Positions 11,747 to 24,975 of a DNA stretch of 64,000 bases are shown piece after piece. A model generated the notes under the pieces. The model was not told where the DNA came from and made no database searches. It saw only the letters and a list, made by a program, of their open reading frames with translations. The position numbers were made by a program, and so were the translations under genes. This stretch comes from Rhynchospora pubera (lineage: Eukaryota > Streptophyta > Magnoliopsida > Poales > Cyperaceae), in NCBI GenBank assembly GCA_028095005.1, contig CM051460.1, forward strand, positions 114,983,039 through 115,047,038. Direction: 5' to 3'. Every line of letters starts with the position of its first letter. The stretch's first letter is position 1.

Positions 11747-11758
11747 TGGTATCAGAGC
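11747..11758 (+). other. Primer binding site (initiator tRNA-Met)
   Basis: TGGTATCAGAGC lies one base after the LTR end. It is the usual complement of the 3' end of initiator methionine tRNA used by plant Copia elements to prime minus-strand synthesis. Confidence 0.9.
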
Positions 11759-14499
11759 ACATGGTCGTACTTAAGCTATTTTAACACTTAATTAAGAGAA
11801 ATTGGCTAATTAATGGATTAGTAGAGATGATGCGTTTGTTTGCTGTCTGGAAATGGTATTTTCTGTGTTATTTCGCGTTTTTGGATGTGATAAGTTCTCT
11901 GGAAGATCTTTCCATCTACATGAAAGTTGTAGATCTGTGGATTGTGATTCTTTTGTCGTTGGATTCACATTTTTCTGAATTAGTATGAATTTACTGTGAA
12001 TAAAACGGCGACAGTGCGCAGAACCAGTTTTTGCTTGCACTGTCCTGTTTGAATGGCTTGAAAGATTTATATTTTGAATATAAGTACCAGTGTTCTATGG
12101 CTAGAAATAAAGAGGACTTGAAGCTCTTTCTGAGCATGTATAACTTGTTGCATGACTCGGATTAATTAGTGGGTTTTCAAGTATGAAAAGGAAGATCTTG
12201 TCAGATCCAGTTTGTTGAGCAAATCGATTGTTCTAATAAACTGTACCAACTGAGAACTCCTTTAAAAATTCTGTTTAAATGGAGTTGTTCTATTTTGAGT
12301 TAGGATTCCAGGAAAATTAATTTCATAATTTTTCGTGGAAGTTAGGACCTTCAACTAGGTTAGAACTTTTCAATCGACTGTCTGTTCCAGTACAGAATTT
12401 GTTGATTGTTTAGTTTGTAACTCGAACCTTTTGAACTGAACTTGGTGGTTTTCTTTTCATAGATAGTTAGCCTATAGACTAAACTAGTTTTTCTATGTAT
12501 ATTGTATATATAAAAACTGATTAGAAGGTGGTCTAACAGACCAAATGGTTGAGAGGATAATCTGAAAGTCTCATAACGGTGTTTCGTGCACTTGTAAGAG
12601 ATTTGTCATTTTTGATTCTCCCAGATGGTTTAAGATCTCTTCTTGAAATTTTTACTGGTAATCACAACTATGATAAGGAGCTTAAGTAATTTATTTGAGA
12701 ATTTTTGGAGACCTAAAACCTTTGCTTTTATTGGATTCCATTAGTTACGTTTTTTAATAAATTACTGTTTTTCTAAATATTCAAACTAGTTGAAATTAAT
12801 TAGAAAACTCCTTGTTTGATCTCCTTTCTGTTATGGGATGTTGAAAGAACTTTCTAAATGAATTTAAACAAGTTTTGTTGTTTAAAATTGAGGATTTGTA
12901 CACGGAATTTACTTATGGCAAACGATACGCAAAGATGCTTGAAAATCGTTAATTGGAAACAAAGTTCTTGTATGTGCTAACTTTGTTTTGTAGGTGGATA
13001 GTGGGTTTAGTATGGCTCAAGACTCAATGCCTTGTGGTTGTATTTGAATGCATGTGTGAATGTTTGTAATGCGGCCTTTGGTGCCATTAATTAATTAATT
13101 TGTTGATTAATTTTTTATGTAACTTGTGAGGCTTGCATGCCCCTAAGGTTAGGATGGGAATAGGATGTTTTCACATGTATTTTGTACCTTTATTTTATAT
13201 AGGATTTAGATCCTTATAGAATTTAGTGGGAGGGCAAGGATTAGATTAGTTTTGCTCCATGGACGATGTGGCGAAACTAATGCAAGCGGGAGCCATACAA
13301 ACCCACAACTATGAGATGCTTATATGTGATTGCTTGTAATTGCTATGAATTGTCATAGGCTAGGTATGGGTGTATGCTTACACGACCACCAAACAAGTGT
13401 CATATGATTGATAGTCCCAACTAAAACTCGATTAAGTGAAATCACCCTCCTTCTCTCTATCCCCTTCACGCCGATTGTCACTCATGGCGCGGTCCGCCCA
13501 AGCGGACGTCATGATTGCCAATTCGGTAGTCGGGGTGCAAATAGCTAAGATTTGCAAGGAGCAAATAGTGAGAGGTTACTTTTCGATGGACCCAACTAGA
13601 GTTTGGACATCGGGGCGAAGTTTGTAAATATACTTAGATATTCACAAACCAAGAATCATATGGAACGATATGATTGGTTGGAGAACCTACCTTGTCTAAT
13701 TAAGTAGGGTGACGTGCCATAGCAGGCTCTACTTGATGAAAACCGGGATCTTGGAAAAACCAACTACATTTGGGACATTAAATGAATGTAGTGGGAGTTT
13801 TATTTGTTATAAATAAAACGATTGCATAAACTAATTGACCTTAAATTGATTTTGTTATAGATGTTAAAATTGTTAATTTTGTTGCGATCAATCTTTGAAA
13901 ATGAACAAACTCGTTTCTAAAAGTATTCACTTAAAGAAGTAATACCGATTCCTAAGACACGATCTTAGCGAAGAGAAACTTGAGTATGTCAATTCCCAAA
14001 ACTTTTCTCAAACTACCCGAACGTAGCAACGCGATGATTGATTGACTTTTGGCGAAAAGTTATTCAATAAAGCGTGTGGCTAATATCCTCATTTGAAAGT
14101 TCTAAGACATTTGAATTAGAGAATTCATATGGACTAGATTTAACTCGTACGCTCTCATCCACTTACTCAAGAAAGTGTTCTTGGAGAAAGTAGATATTAA
14201 CTCCATCATTTATGATCGAGTATAAAGAGTATGAGTTGACCAAGAGATTCTTCTTTTATAAAAGGATACATGAACGTTTTCATTGGCTTACAAATCGAAA
14301 GATTTAAGTAGCTAATTGATGACTAGAGATATTAATCTCCGATATCAAGGATTGTTGATATTGTCATACGATCTCTTTGGAATTATAAAGGATATAATGT
14401 TACCTTCTTCGCACAATTGTTGATGCAAAAAGGTAATTGGTTAAGTATTCAAGAAATACTTCACTAAGGTATGAGTTGAAATTTTCGAGACCCTCATTT

Positions 14500-17400
14500 A
14501 TGACCATGTGTCACATGAGATGTTTCATTTGCCGTATAGGGAGGCATTTGAAAGGTTGTCCGAAGTACCATGATTGTGACGATTAGAAATATTCTAATCC
14601 TAAAGTGTATTTGTCGTTCAAACTATCTCACTATCTCTAATTTACACTAGTAACTTGATACTAGTTCATATGCTCGCATTTAACGAAATGTGTTGGCAAT
14701 GAAGAATAAGAGAATGTTCGAGAGATATAAAGTAAACTCCGTATAGGAGATGACTTATTCATTTAAGTCATTACCATTGAATACGTAGAGTTATCTTTAT
14801 TAAGAGTTTGTTTAGGAATTGAAGGTTGCATACCTTAATTCTAAAACCTCTCATAGCGTCTCCATTTCATATTTGATGATGGATAACTATGTTTAATAAA
14901 AGACAAGTTCTTTTATTATGAATTTGTTTATATGATTTCATGCATCTTGATGGAATTTGCTTGAAATAGATAAACAAGTTATGAATGACAAATAGGATGC
15001 GTAAGACTTGACATAAAGTATTTGACTTTCATGTTATATATAACCGCTTAGTCACATATATAAACGAGAATCGCATTATGAGAGTCTACGTAACGTAGAG
15101 CTCGAAATTCAATTCGATTTCAAATCGATTGATATGCGAATCATGTTTGTTAAATGACAAAAGCGCCTTTAACCTACAAAGGTTTAAGGACAAGTGACTT
15201 GATTAGGACTTATACATATCGATGTATAAAGACCAATAAGTACTTGTGCAATGAAAGGTTGTTGATACTTTACTACTTAACCAACGATCATTGTAGATAT
15301 TAACATATCTATTTGATAAGGTATAAGTATGAACCTTTTGACTAGTTCAAAGGAGTTCAAGTGTGAAGTTAAAAAGACCGTTCAAGGAAAAAGAAAAGTC
15401 TTACAATTAATCGTGGCAAATAAGTAGTTAAGTCATATGATTTGAAGTATTATCTAAAGAGTATGAAAATAGTTTCATAACTCACTCCATGAGGAACATT
15501 ATGGAATAATGTGTCCAAGAATGGAGGTATCGAACAATATTTTGTATAGTTCGATCGATAATAAATCAAATTGACTTATTCGACTCGTATTAGGGAATTA
15601 TGTTTGAGGACAATATTGTTTACACTGAATGGTGTTCCATCAAAGTCTATTGAGGAAGGTTTCTTACGAGATTTTGATCTCTAAGTATAATACTTCTCGA
15701 GATTTGGTGTTGAGAAGCTTATTTCAAGTATTGTGGACTTGTAAGCTTAAACCAAATAAGACACTATATATTTGTAGGATGCTTTATATTAAAAGGCACT
15801 ACTTCCACGAATATGATAAGAACAAAGTAGTTGTTGCTAATCATAATGTAGTCTTGATGAATTGAAATTCTCAAGAAGAAGTAGTGGGAGTAAAGTGAGC
15901 ATTAAAGGAGTTTATGCGTCACTACAAGAAGTACTCTTATGGGAAACTTGTCACTCCATACATGGTGCTTAGTGGGAGTTGAGCGGAACTTCATTCACAA
16001 GTTGTTTTGAAAAGAAGTTTAATAGTACGCTCCTTCCAATGAGGACTCAACCATATCACGAGTTGATGATGATTCGAGAAACTCATGGAATATATGAGGA
16101 GTCAAGAACTCGTTCAACAATTCATTGTGGAAGTAGTTCATGAACCTCAAGTACCAGTCCTACAAAAGATCAACGAGAGTTGATTGCCTAAGCCGTTTGG
16201 TGCATTGGCTTCACGACATTCTCAAACTTAGCATATGAGAATCCGTTGATAAACAAGAAAAACGATGGAACGATCCGATTCCACATATATGGTTTGAATT
16301 CATATGATCTTTAAATAAAATCCATGTATAACAACAAGGTATAGACCTTGGTTGACGTTCATGAAGGAGCAATCCATCAAGAACGTTTTAGATCTTCAAA
16401 AGGAAAGATCGACATGGATAACAAATCAACTATGTACAAAGCGCGGCTTCTCGCTTGTAGCTATGTCTAAGTCGATGACTAGTTGACTACGTACAAAGCA
16501 CAACCTCTTGCTTGTGGCTATGTAAAAGTCAATAAAGATCATTCTAGCAATAGTTGTATTTCATATATATTGATATATGGAAAAACACATAAAACCGCCT
16601 TCTTCGTATGAATGAAGGATGATGTTGTGCATTTGACACAAATCGAGGTTTTATGTATTGCTAAAAACATACGCATGCTTTAAGGATCCATAAATGGATT
16701 AAAGCAAGTGTTGTGGAGATTGGAATAAAAGTTTTGACAAGGAAGTCAAGGAGTTGAACTTCGTCAAAAGTATCTTGTATAAACAAGATATTCAGTGGGA
16801 GCATAATTGTATTACTTGTATTGTTCAAGATAACAAATCATTAAATTGGGAATAATATTAACATTAAGAAAATGAATATTGTCGAGATCTCTTTGGAGAA
16901 TGCTTTCTCAAATGAGAACTTGGGCGAAATCACCTAATCCAAGGAAACAAAATCTATAAAGATAGATTATGATGGATGTTAGGTTTGAGCAAATATGCAT
17001 ATATTGACGAAGTGTTCTAGAAACACGAAAGTTACACTCCAAGAAAGGATGTCTAACTATACGTCACATGGCATGACTTGAGTGTTTAACTCGGTCTATT
17101 GCAACTCAATTCAAGAAAGTGCATGAAATAGTTCAAGCATTCTTTCATTATGAGTTTCATTTCGTACGCCATATTTATGCATATGCCCCAATGTGTAGTA
17201 TCCAAAGGATATGACAAACAGTTGTCAAATGGATACAAGAGAGACACATTTGGACGATAATCAAGGATATCCTCGAGTACCTTATGAGAAAGAGTAATAT
17301 AAAATTTCATCTCTTGAGATGAAAGAAATCTAGTGTAAGTTGTTACACCAATAAAAATTTTTTCAAAAGATTGATATAATCACGATTGAGCTACATATTT

Positions 17401-17540
17401 TGCTTAAGAGGTGGTGTTGTAAGTTTAGAAAGTGTTCTAAATGGAATATTACAACCGTTTCCGTCACCAAAGCAAAATACATAGCAACTTGTGAAGCAAT
17501 AAAAGAAGTTTATTTCGGATCAAGTTCTTAGTCGAGTTAT
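14500..17540 (+). pseudogene. Decayed Copia gag-pol
   Basis: No intact protein. Recognisable remains in different frames are: a gag zinc knuckle at 14521-14583 reading CFICRIGRHLKGCPKY, one residue short between H and the last C of the CX2CX4HX4C pattern; YKARLLACSYV at about 16434-16466, resembling the reverse transcriptase KARLVAKGY motif; GSINGLKQ at 16684-16707, resembling SIYGLKQ; and SKAKYIATCEAIKEVYF near 17467-17517, resembling the RNase H motif with EAEY.A..EA.KE. Stops and frame changes lie between all of them. A second diverged copy of the YKA segment follows at about 16493-16540. Confidence 0.8.
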
Positions 17541-17911
17541 TATGGTTCTATGCATCTCGAACCACAACTTACTCCTAAAGAACCCAATGTTACATTGGAG
17601 ATTCAAATATGATCTATAACGATATCACTTGATATCATATGATGATGATCAAGAATATATATATAGTAGTATATATATATAGGGTCAAACAAAATTTTGG
17701 ATAGGTTCGCGAACACAGCGAGCACTCTAGCACGACCTCTACCTTGAGCAGTATACGAGATGCAGTTATGCATCCATACGTGGTGGACGTATGAGTAACT
17801 AGCTATAAGCGTATTATTTATTTTGAGGTCCGAGACATGTATATATGTAGATATATGACATCGTTCTCAATTCTTCGTTGGCTAGAAGTCACTACTGATT
17901 GACTCTAGGCC

Positions 17912-17922
17912 AAGTGGGAGAT
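17912..17922 (+). other. Polypurine tract
   Basis: AAGTGGGAGAT lies directly before the 3' LTR, where plus-strand DNA synthesis is primed. Confidence 0.75.
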
Positions 17923-19683
17923 TGTTGGAGTTATGTCCTAGAAGTCAATAATTTAATGACTTAATTATTAGTTTATGTTTTGGATGATATTTCATCATCT
18001 GTTCCTAGGTTTATTATTGACAGATTATTCAGGTTGAGGATCTGAATTGTAGATCTCTGTGGATCATTCTTTAGAATGACAATAATAAATCTAAACGGTC
18101 CATAATCTTGATAATTAACAAGGAACATTAATTATCTTATAAGATTAGTATGCAAGTTAAGTGATGATTAAGTTCTACAAATCATAGGTAAAGAGTTACC
18201 AACTTAATTGCATATGTGTATGTTATGGAACATAGCACAGGACTTGACCCATCGAAATAAACATATGGATTGTGTTATGTGTCATTGTTTATTTCGTAAT
18301 GATTTTGGTTCTAAGTTTGAGATGTTTATCTTTTCCACATGAGGATAGGTTCAATAAATATCGTCTACCGCTGATTCCCGATAAGGGCTGCTATACGGAC
18401 TTTATTTATGTTCTCTTGAATTGTGCGGGGAAAAGCTAATCATCAAGAAAACCGTATGTCCCTCATTAATTCACTTAGTGAGTGACGATATCTGTTTGGG
18501 CCCCTTGATGGAGATAGATTGTTTGCATGCAACTTTATACAATTATCTCTAGATCAAGAAACGTATAATCTGCAAGAATGACACATTCCTATCTTGGATT
18601 ATACGATGATATCGTGCGACATAAGAATCAAAATAGAGAAACATATTTATTCTCTTATGCAGGATTGAAATATTGTAGCAGTACACTATTTATGCGAATT
18701 GGGAGTCATAACGTGTTGCTAGATACCGCTTATGATTATTGGAATTAAATAACGATTTAATTCCATGGCCAACATAGCATAAATCCTCAAAGGGTCACAC
18801 AAATAGGACATTAATCACACAGTGCATTATTTATTTATTCACAGCAGTAGGTTCTGTGGAAATATGATAAGATTGATTAATTAATTATATACCGTTGCGA
18901 ACCGTTATAATTAATTAAGTCAATGGATCATATAGAAATAAATTAATGCATTAACTAATCCTAAAATAATTATTAATGAGTTAATAATTAATTTAGTTCA
19001 ACACTTATCAATATAAATGGTTATATTGATTAATTGGGCCGTTATTTAAATAGCAAATAGATAGCCCAATTAAAGAGCAAATAAATGAGGCTTTAATTAA
19101 TAGAATTAGAGACTAAATTGAGTGGATTAAGTGGCCCAAATAGGCCCAAAACGTGGCTGCCCAATATGGTGGTAGGTGGGATGGCATAGTTGTAATTATG
19201 CAAGAGGTCAATTAGGTTTTGTGCTCTATATAAGGACCACTTATGAGAGCCTCGACCTAGCTTTCTCTCTCCTCTCATTCCCTCCCATGAGGCCGCCACC
19301 TTCCTCCTCTCTCCCTCTTATTTGCTCATGTGTTGAGCTATTTTCTCTCCACTAAATCAAGGTTGTTGATTGATGCAAGAGAGAAAACCATAGGGATTAG
19401 GCTTGTTCTTTGGGTATGCTAGCACGTACCTTGTAGAACGTGATTAATCCTCCTTGGTGGACTCGAGGGCGGTTACGAGACGTGGTGGAGACGGTGGAGA
19501 AGGCACGCCATCGATTCCCATGCCTTGGTCGAGCCCCGCGAATACGATTTCGCGGGAGGTATCGATTTCCCCTTTTTCTCGTGTGTTTGAATAGCTTGTG
19601 TACTAGATCTTGTGTGTGCTATGTTTGCTTGGTTAATTAATTGGTAATTAGCATAAAAATGAAAATTAGCACACTTTCTAACA
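17923..19683 (+). repeat. 3' LTR of the Copia element
   Basis: 1761 bp, same length as the 5' LTR and without a difference in the parts compared. Followed by the CTCGA target duplicate at 19684-19688. Confidence 0.95.
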
Positions 19684-19688
19684 CTCGA

Positions 19689-21053
19689 CAGTACCTAACT
19701 ACCTGTCAAGTTTGTTATAATAAAAAAAATATATAAAATAAAAGCGAAACATCAACATCACGTGGCATCAAAAATTCCTTTTACGTCCTATAACATAGTT
19801 GGTAGGCCTTTTTACGACGTGAGATTGAGAATATAACACATTAAGCAAAACATTTGATATAGAAATGTGAAATAACTTCCTGTGTACATCTTTTTTGACC
19901 ATTCCAAGCTCTAGTTTTTTCATGTTTGACAGCATTAGGGTCAATTTTAAGACTTTGACCTCCTGTTTCTTTTTCCTAGCTATTTCACGTATAGTGGCAA
20001 GTTCAGTTGTATTTAGACTTTTTTTTTTTTTCCAAGAATCAAGGCGGCTTACAAATATCTGTAGTGGAAATTTTAAACAAAATTCATAGGCAACATTTTA
20101 ATGTTCTATGATTTTTTTTCTCTCGGTCAGAAAAGCTTAAAATCACATATATTCACATACAGAGAATGTCATTTATTAATGTTTAAAGATTAGATGGTCG
20201 AACAAAAAAAAAATCATTTCTTCACAAAATTATGAATTGAAAAAAAAAGATATATATGATCCAGCGTCATGTATGAAGAGCTTGACCCCAATTGAAATAG
20301 TCAAAATCTCCAATAAAGTCTACCTCATCATACAATATACAAAACAAATAAACTAAATGAGCAAAAAAGTAAGGAATAAAATGATTGGCCGACCATGTCA
20401 AAATTTCTCCCAATTTTCATCTTCTGACTTGTCCGATCACGTTTTCTAAAGGATCTTATGTTCTTTTTTTTTAAAAAGAAAAATAATAGCTTCCAACTTG
20501 TATTTTTTTTTTTCATAAATTATGTACGAACTCGTTATTTTTCCTTTTCGTTTTCTTTTCCTCAAATTGTGTCATTCTCCCCGTCTCGTTAGTGGTTGGG
20601 AAACACACACCTTTATTCTTCCAATGCATTGACAAAGTACGCCTCCGGGATTTGTGTTAAATATTAGAATTAGCTCTCCTCGTAATACTTTCAGCTTTGT
20701 TAAAGCAATACTTCACTATCGGAATTTTTCTCGTTTATAAAAGTAAGATTTTACTGTTATTTTTCTTTTTATATTTGGAAAGTTTTTCTTTTAAATAAAC
20801 ACGTTTATTTAGATAAAAAAAATTCTGATTAACATCAATGGATTGTCTCAGCTCATGTTTTTTTTTTTAATCAAACATCATGGGAAAAAAGTTCAGCATA
20901 AGAAATAATTATAAATGTCAAATGTATCATAAAGCCTTTCAAAATGATTTTGTGCATATTTTCTGATGTTTCTTTATTCTTTTTGAACAAATAAAATAAG
21001 TTCATCAGCATGTAAAGGACTATAAAGGATAATATTATCATACTGGTACTTTT
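19689..21053. other. AT-rich intergenic tract
   Basis: Homopolymer-rich sequence (several runs of 8-12 A or T). No coding frame or element end recognised. Confidence 0.55.
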
Positions 21054-21068
21054 AAAATCAGAAATGTA

Positions 21069-21262
21069 GCACCAAGTTTTGCTGTTGTTTAATAGGAACT
21101 GGGTATTTTGCTATTGTTTACTTGTTTGGATTGTTGACTTGGGCTGACGTTAGAACCAAGTCTTGTTTTTTCTTCTGGTTGTATAGTCACGGTTGTGACT
21201 CAATTTTTCTTTAGTTTTAATGAATTGGGTCCCTACTTGGGTTCTTAGTTTAAAAATAAAAA
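21069..21262 (+). mobile_element. 5'-truncated LINE-type insertion
   Basis: About 190 bp ending in an A-rich tail (AAAAATAAAA) and flanked by a perfect 15-bp direct repeat AAAATCAGAAATGTA at 21054-21068 and 21263-21277. An A-tail with a long target duplication is the signature of target-primed reverse transcription. No coding part remains, so the family is not known. Confidence 0.7.
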
Positions 21263-21485
21263 AAAATCAGAAATGTACTTGGAATTTGAAATTTATGAAT
21301 TTCATTTCATACAAATATATATTTTGTCAATTTAAGCGGTTTTTTTTTTTTTTACTTCAATACACCATGATTGATTAAAATCAGAAAAATATGCTGAAAA
21401 TGTGGTAACAATACATTGTAGTTGTACAAAAACGTGTCTGAACTTTATATCGTACTAGATTATTTCGGTAGAATAGCAATATGTT

Positions 21486-21871
21486 GAGATTGGCTAAAAT
21501 CAGCCATGACTGACGGATGGACTCGTCAGCTGCGATTATATCTCAACTTTTGAGGTTCTAATGGCTAATCTGAACCGTTCAATGTGTTTTACATATTGAA
21601 ATCTCATCGGAGACCAAATTTTACATTTTTCTGATTTTATTTACTATTTTTTTGAGATTTTAAAAAATCAAAGTTATTGAAGGGTCCAGAATTGTTTAGA
21701 TTAAAATTTTTGTAAAATATCAAATAAATACTAAGATATTTCAGAAAAATATAAAATTTTGTCTCCAACGAGATTTCAATATGGAGAACACATTGAACGG
21801 TTCGGATCGACTGTTAGAATTTCGAAAATTAAGATTTGATCGTAGCTGACAGTCTCATCCGTCCCTATCTC
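21486..21871. mobile_element. MULE-type foldback MITE
   Basis: 386 bp with long inverted arms of about 160 bp. Ends are GAGATTGG and, on the other strand, GAGATAGG. A perfect 9-bp target duplication CAATATGTT lies at 21477-21485 and 21872-21880. A 9-bp duplication with long inverted ends fits Mutator-like elements. No coding capacity. Confidence 0.8.
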
Positions 21872-21880
21872 CAATATGTT

Positions 21881-23095
21881 TGTGTGATTTTATAAGTTGA
21901 TAAAATGACGTTGCAATTGATCATTGAAATCATCAATAGATGCACATAATGCGTACTAAATACATTTCTGCACGATTACATGTGCAATGATAAAATTATA
22001 TTATGAAATTTCATGCATGCTGAAATTCGCCTCCTATTGCAATGTAATTAGAGGATGATTGGCAATGTGGCAATTTCAGGACGTGAGATGTTCAGAAATC
22101 TGACAATTTCTTACAATTTCTTGCTAAAATTTGTGCTATAAACGCATTCTAAATTCTAACTCTTTGTACGCATATAAAAATTATAAAAATAGATATGTTT
22201 CTTGGATTTCACGTGAGTGAACATTGATCTCGTCTCTTATATATTATTATGTTAGGAGGAGAACGTTCGGTTTTGGTAACTTTATGACTGGAAATGCGAC
22301 CATGATTGATTATGATTATTACTTTATTAGTATATTAAAAAATTGCTAAAAATGCATTCAAGATGCTTGTATCCACAAAATAATATGTCTTATAATGGAA
22401 TAAACACAGGTGAAATTAAAATCTCTTATTTAATTGTTTTAGAAGGATATATAATAGTCAATTTTGATAATTTTATGACTTTAAAATGAGATAAAAAATA
22501 GCTATATTTTTCTAAAAAAATCAGGATCTGATAAAATTAAGCATAGCAGCAAAGAATCATATAAATAATAGACATGAAAGTATTTTAGGTCTTCTACAAA
22601 ATAGCAGGATTCAACAAAAGAAAAAATAATCAATTTAATTTCGTTTGGACAAATTTTGAGTTTCTTGGCGAACAAGGACCCATATTGTCACAAGTCACAA
22701 AACATGTTAGAAGTATTCCTTACGGAAAATTGTATCAAAATCCGGTTACTTTCTAACACATACACCGAATTTCCATTTACACAACTCCTTTATTTAACTC
22801 CGAGTCTTTAGTATAATCATCGTATAGACCGGGTCCATACAAGAAAATCACATCCCAACCCCACCGAAATCAAGAGCCAAACCTAGACCGCAAGCCCAAA
22901 CTAAACCAATCGCATCACGGCCGTCCATTTCGAATCTTTCCATCGTTAACTCCTCGTCTGTACGGTCCAGATTCAGCGGCGCTTAGCTATCTGGCGGTTT
23001 GATCAGAACTGGAGATGCACTAACGCAATATAATCCTCGAAACTATTTTATTTCATTAGTTAATTAATCAACAAATTAATTAGCTCTTATACAAA
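21881..23095. other. Intergenic tract and promoter of copy B
   Basis: AT-rich until about 22700. The part from 22780 to 23100 is less AT-rich and leads into a CTTCCTTCCTTCC leader, so the promoter of the Agenet-ENT copy B is expected here. No firm TATA box was assigned. Confidence 0.45.
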
Positions 23096-23186
23096 GACCT
23101 CCTTCCTTCCTTCCTTCGTTCATTCTTCAATCTCGCTTGCGTTCGCACTTGGGAAAGAAGAATCGGCCTCGATCTCTCTTCTCTTC
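23096..23186 (+). other. Predicted 5' UTR exon of Agenet-ENT copy B
   Basis: Pyrimidine-rich leader ending at a GTAAGT donor (23187). The matching acceptor TTTTCTAG ends at 23927, giving a 741-bp leader intron; the second leader part runs from 23928 to the ATG. The start of transcription is approximate. Confidence 0.5.
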
Positions 23187-23970
23187 GTAAGTTCTCGATT
23201 TCCCCTTTTCCTCTCTGATTTTATATCACATTTTGATTAATTTCGTTGCGAATTCTTTTCTTTTAATTGATTGTAAGTATTACGTGCTCTGAATTTGGAT
23301 TTTAGCAATGTGGATAGAATTTGATTAAGCTTGTTAGGAGTAGATCGTCAGATCGAAAGGAATTAATTAGCGATTTTCAATTCGTGTTCAAGCCTTGTGG
23401 TTTCCATATCGAATTATCTCGCAATTTTCGAGTTAATTTTTTCGTAAAGTAATTCAGGAGATAATTTTATTATTGTTGGAGGATTCTTATTTGATTTAAT
23501 TTTATTATTAATATAACATGATATTGATATAACAAATAGATTTTGGTTAATTTATGAACAAGTTCTGGTAGTTTCTTTTTTGACACTCCAGCTTTTACTA
23601 TTATAGACAATCAATCAACATCGTACCTTTTCTTTTTCCCTCTTTAGTTAGATGTAGAATATATATTTTTTTAATTTGTGTTATTTGTCAACTTAAAATT
23701 TGCCACCACTTTCCTCCATCAATTTTCAATTACTTATGTCAATATTACTATATTTTTAAAGAAGAAAAGATCAAAGAGAAATAAAACTTTGTTGCCTTGT
23801 TCTTATTATTTGATGGTAGTACTCTTTTTGGTGCCAGAAAGAAAATTTCAGTAAAGTTAGGGTTTCCTAATTATAGAACATTTCTTTTTATTATGCCTAA
23901 AATGCTGAATCTTCATTATTTTTCTAGGTCTTTACAAAGAAGAGGATTAGGCAATCAGCAAATAGAAACC

Positions 23971-24975
23971 ATGAGATCAAAGAAAGGAAGCAAGGTGGTG
24001 AGATTAAAGAAAGGGAGCAAGGTGGAGGTGTTCTGTACCAGCAAAACCATCCCAAAGGGGTTCTGGCGTCCTGCACAGATCGTCTGTGGAAACGGTCACA
24101 CCTATACTGTGCGGTATAATTACCTTTCATCTTCTCCAAACCACATGTCAGATCTGGAGAAGGTACAGAGAAAGGCTATCCGGCCGTGCCCTCCTGTGAA
24201 AGAGAAACTTGTCAAGTGGGCCGTCGATGATATTGTAGAGGTGTTTGTGCACGGCTCATGGAAGGTGGGGAGGGTGGCAGGTGTTGCTTATGGGAATAAC
24301 TTCTATTTTGTTACACTAATGGGGCATGGTCGAGAGCTTGCAGTAAAAACATCAAATCTGAGACGGCGGCATCTATGGCAAGACAACAAATGGATTCTGA
24401 TGAAGAATGTATGATATCATTTCAACCTAGCCCTCCACATTTATTTTGTTCCTAATTCCTATATCACTACTTTTGTTTGCTTTATTATTAATATTATCTT
24501 CTTTCATCTGTAATAGGACTCTGGACATAATGAAATGAAGAAGCAAAAGAGCGGTGCAATGTGGTCTGAGGGAGTTTCTAAAGAGCCTCAGCTTGCGAAT
24601 GGTAAGGTAATGCTGGGTGAAAGGTGCGGGTACAATTTGTGTAGAAGTGAGAGTACTGTGTCCTCTACAGGTAGCTGTAGTACCAGTGGTAGACCGGACC
24701 ATTATCCTGTCTTTAGTTATTGTGAGGATGATGCAGTGAGTTCTTTTGTACCAGTAAGGGAAACATCACTTTGTGAAAAAGAAGAGGATGGACATATGGA
24801 GAAAGAGGCACATAAGCTTGCATTGGATGCATACCATGCAACCATGGTTGCACTACATGCCAAGGGGTTTATTAGTTGGGAACAGGAGGAAATGTTATCT
24901 AACCTTCGTCTTTCGTTAAATATCTCTATTGATGAACAGCAGTCCGTGTTGAGGAGTCTAGCTTCTTCCAGATAG
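23971..24975 (+). CDS. Agenet-ENT (plant Tudor-like) protein, copy B
   Basis: Two coding exons, 23971-24408 and 24517-24975, join in phase 0 to give 298 aa. Residues about 10-145 hold two Agenet/Tudor-like modules (LKKGSKVEVFCTS, then WAVDDIVEVFVHGSWKVGRV). The C-terminal ENT domain (EAHKLALDAYHATMVALHAK, SWEQEEMLSNLRLSL) ends six residues before the stop. Intron position, leader intron and the STGSCSTSGRP motif in the linker are shared with copy A at 6.3-7.6 kb, which lies head to head 16 kb away. Differences: a repeated KKGSKV at the N-terminus, a longer linker in exon 2 and a TSKTIPKG insertion in the first module. Both copies look intact, so they are probably paralogues from a local inverted duplication. 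A nuclear reader or adaptor role is inferred from the domains only. Confidence 0.9.

Larger units (their letters stand above)
9985..19683 (+). mobile_element. Copia LTR retrotransposon, coding-dead but young
   Basis: A complete 9699-bp element with two 1761-bp LTRs (TGTTGG...AACA), a primer binding site, a polypurine tract and a perfect 5-bp target duplication CTCGA (9980-9984 and 19684-19688). Remnant motifs run gag, reverse transcriptase, RNase H on the plus strand, the Copia order. The interior (11746-17922) has no frame longer than about 80 codons and is full of stops, while the two LTRs look identical. This fits a non-autonomous copy mobilised by proteins from a related active element. 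It separates the two head-to-head Agenet-ENT genes. Confidence 0.93.
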
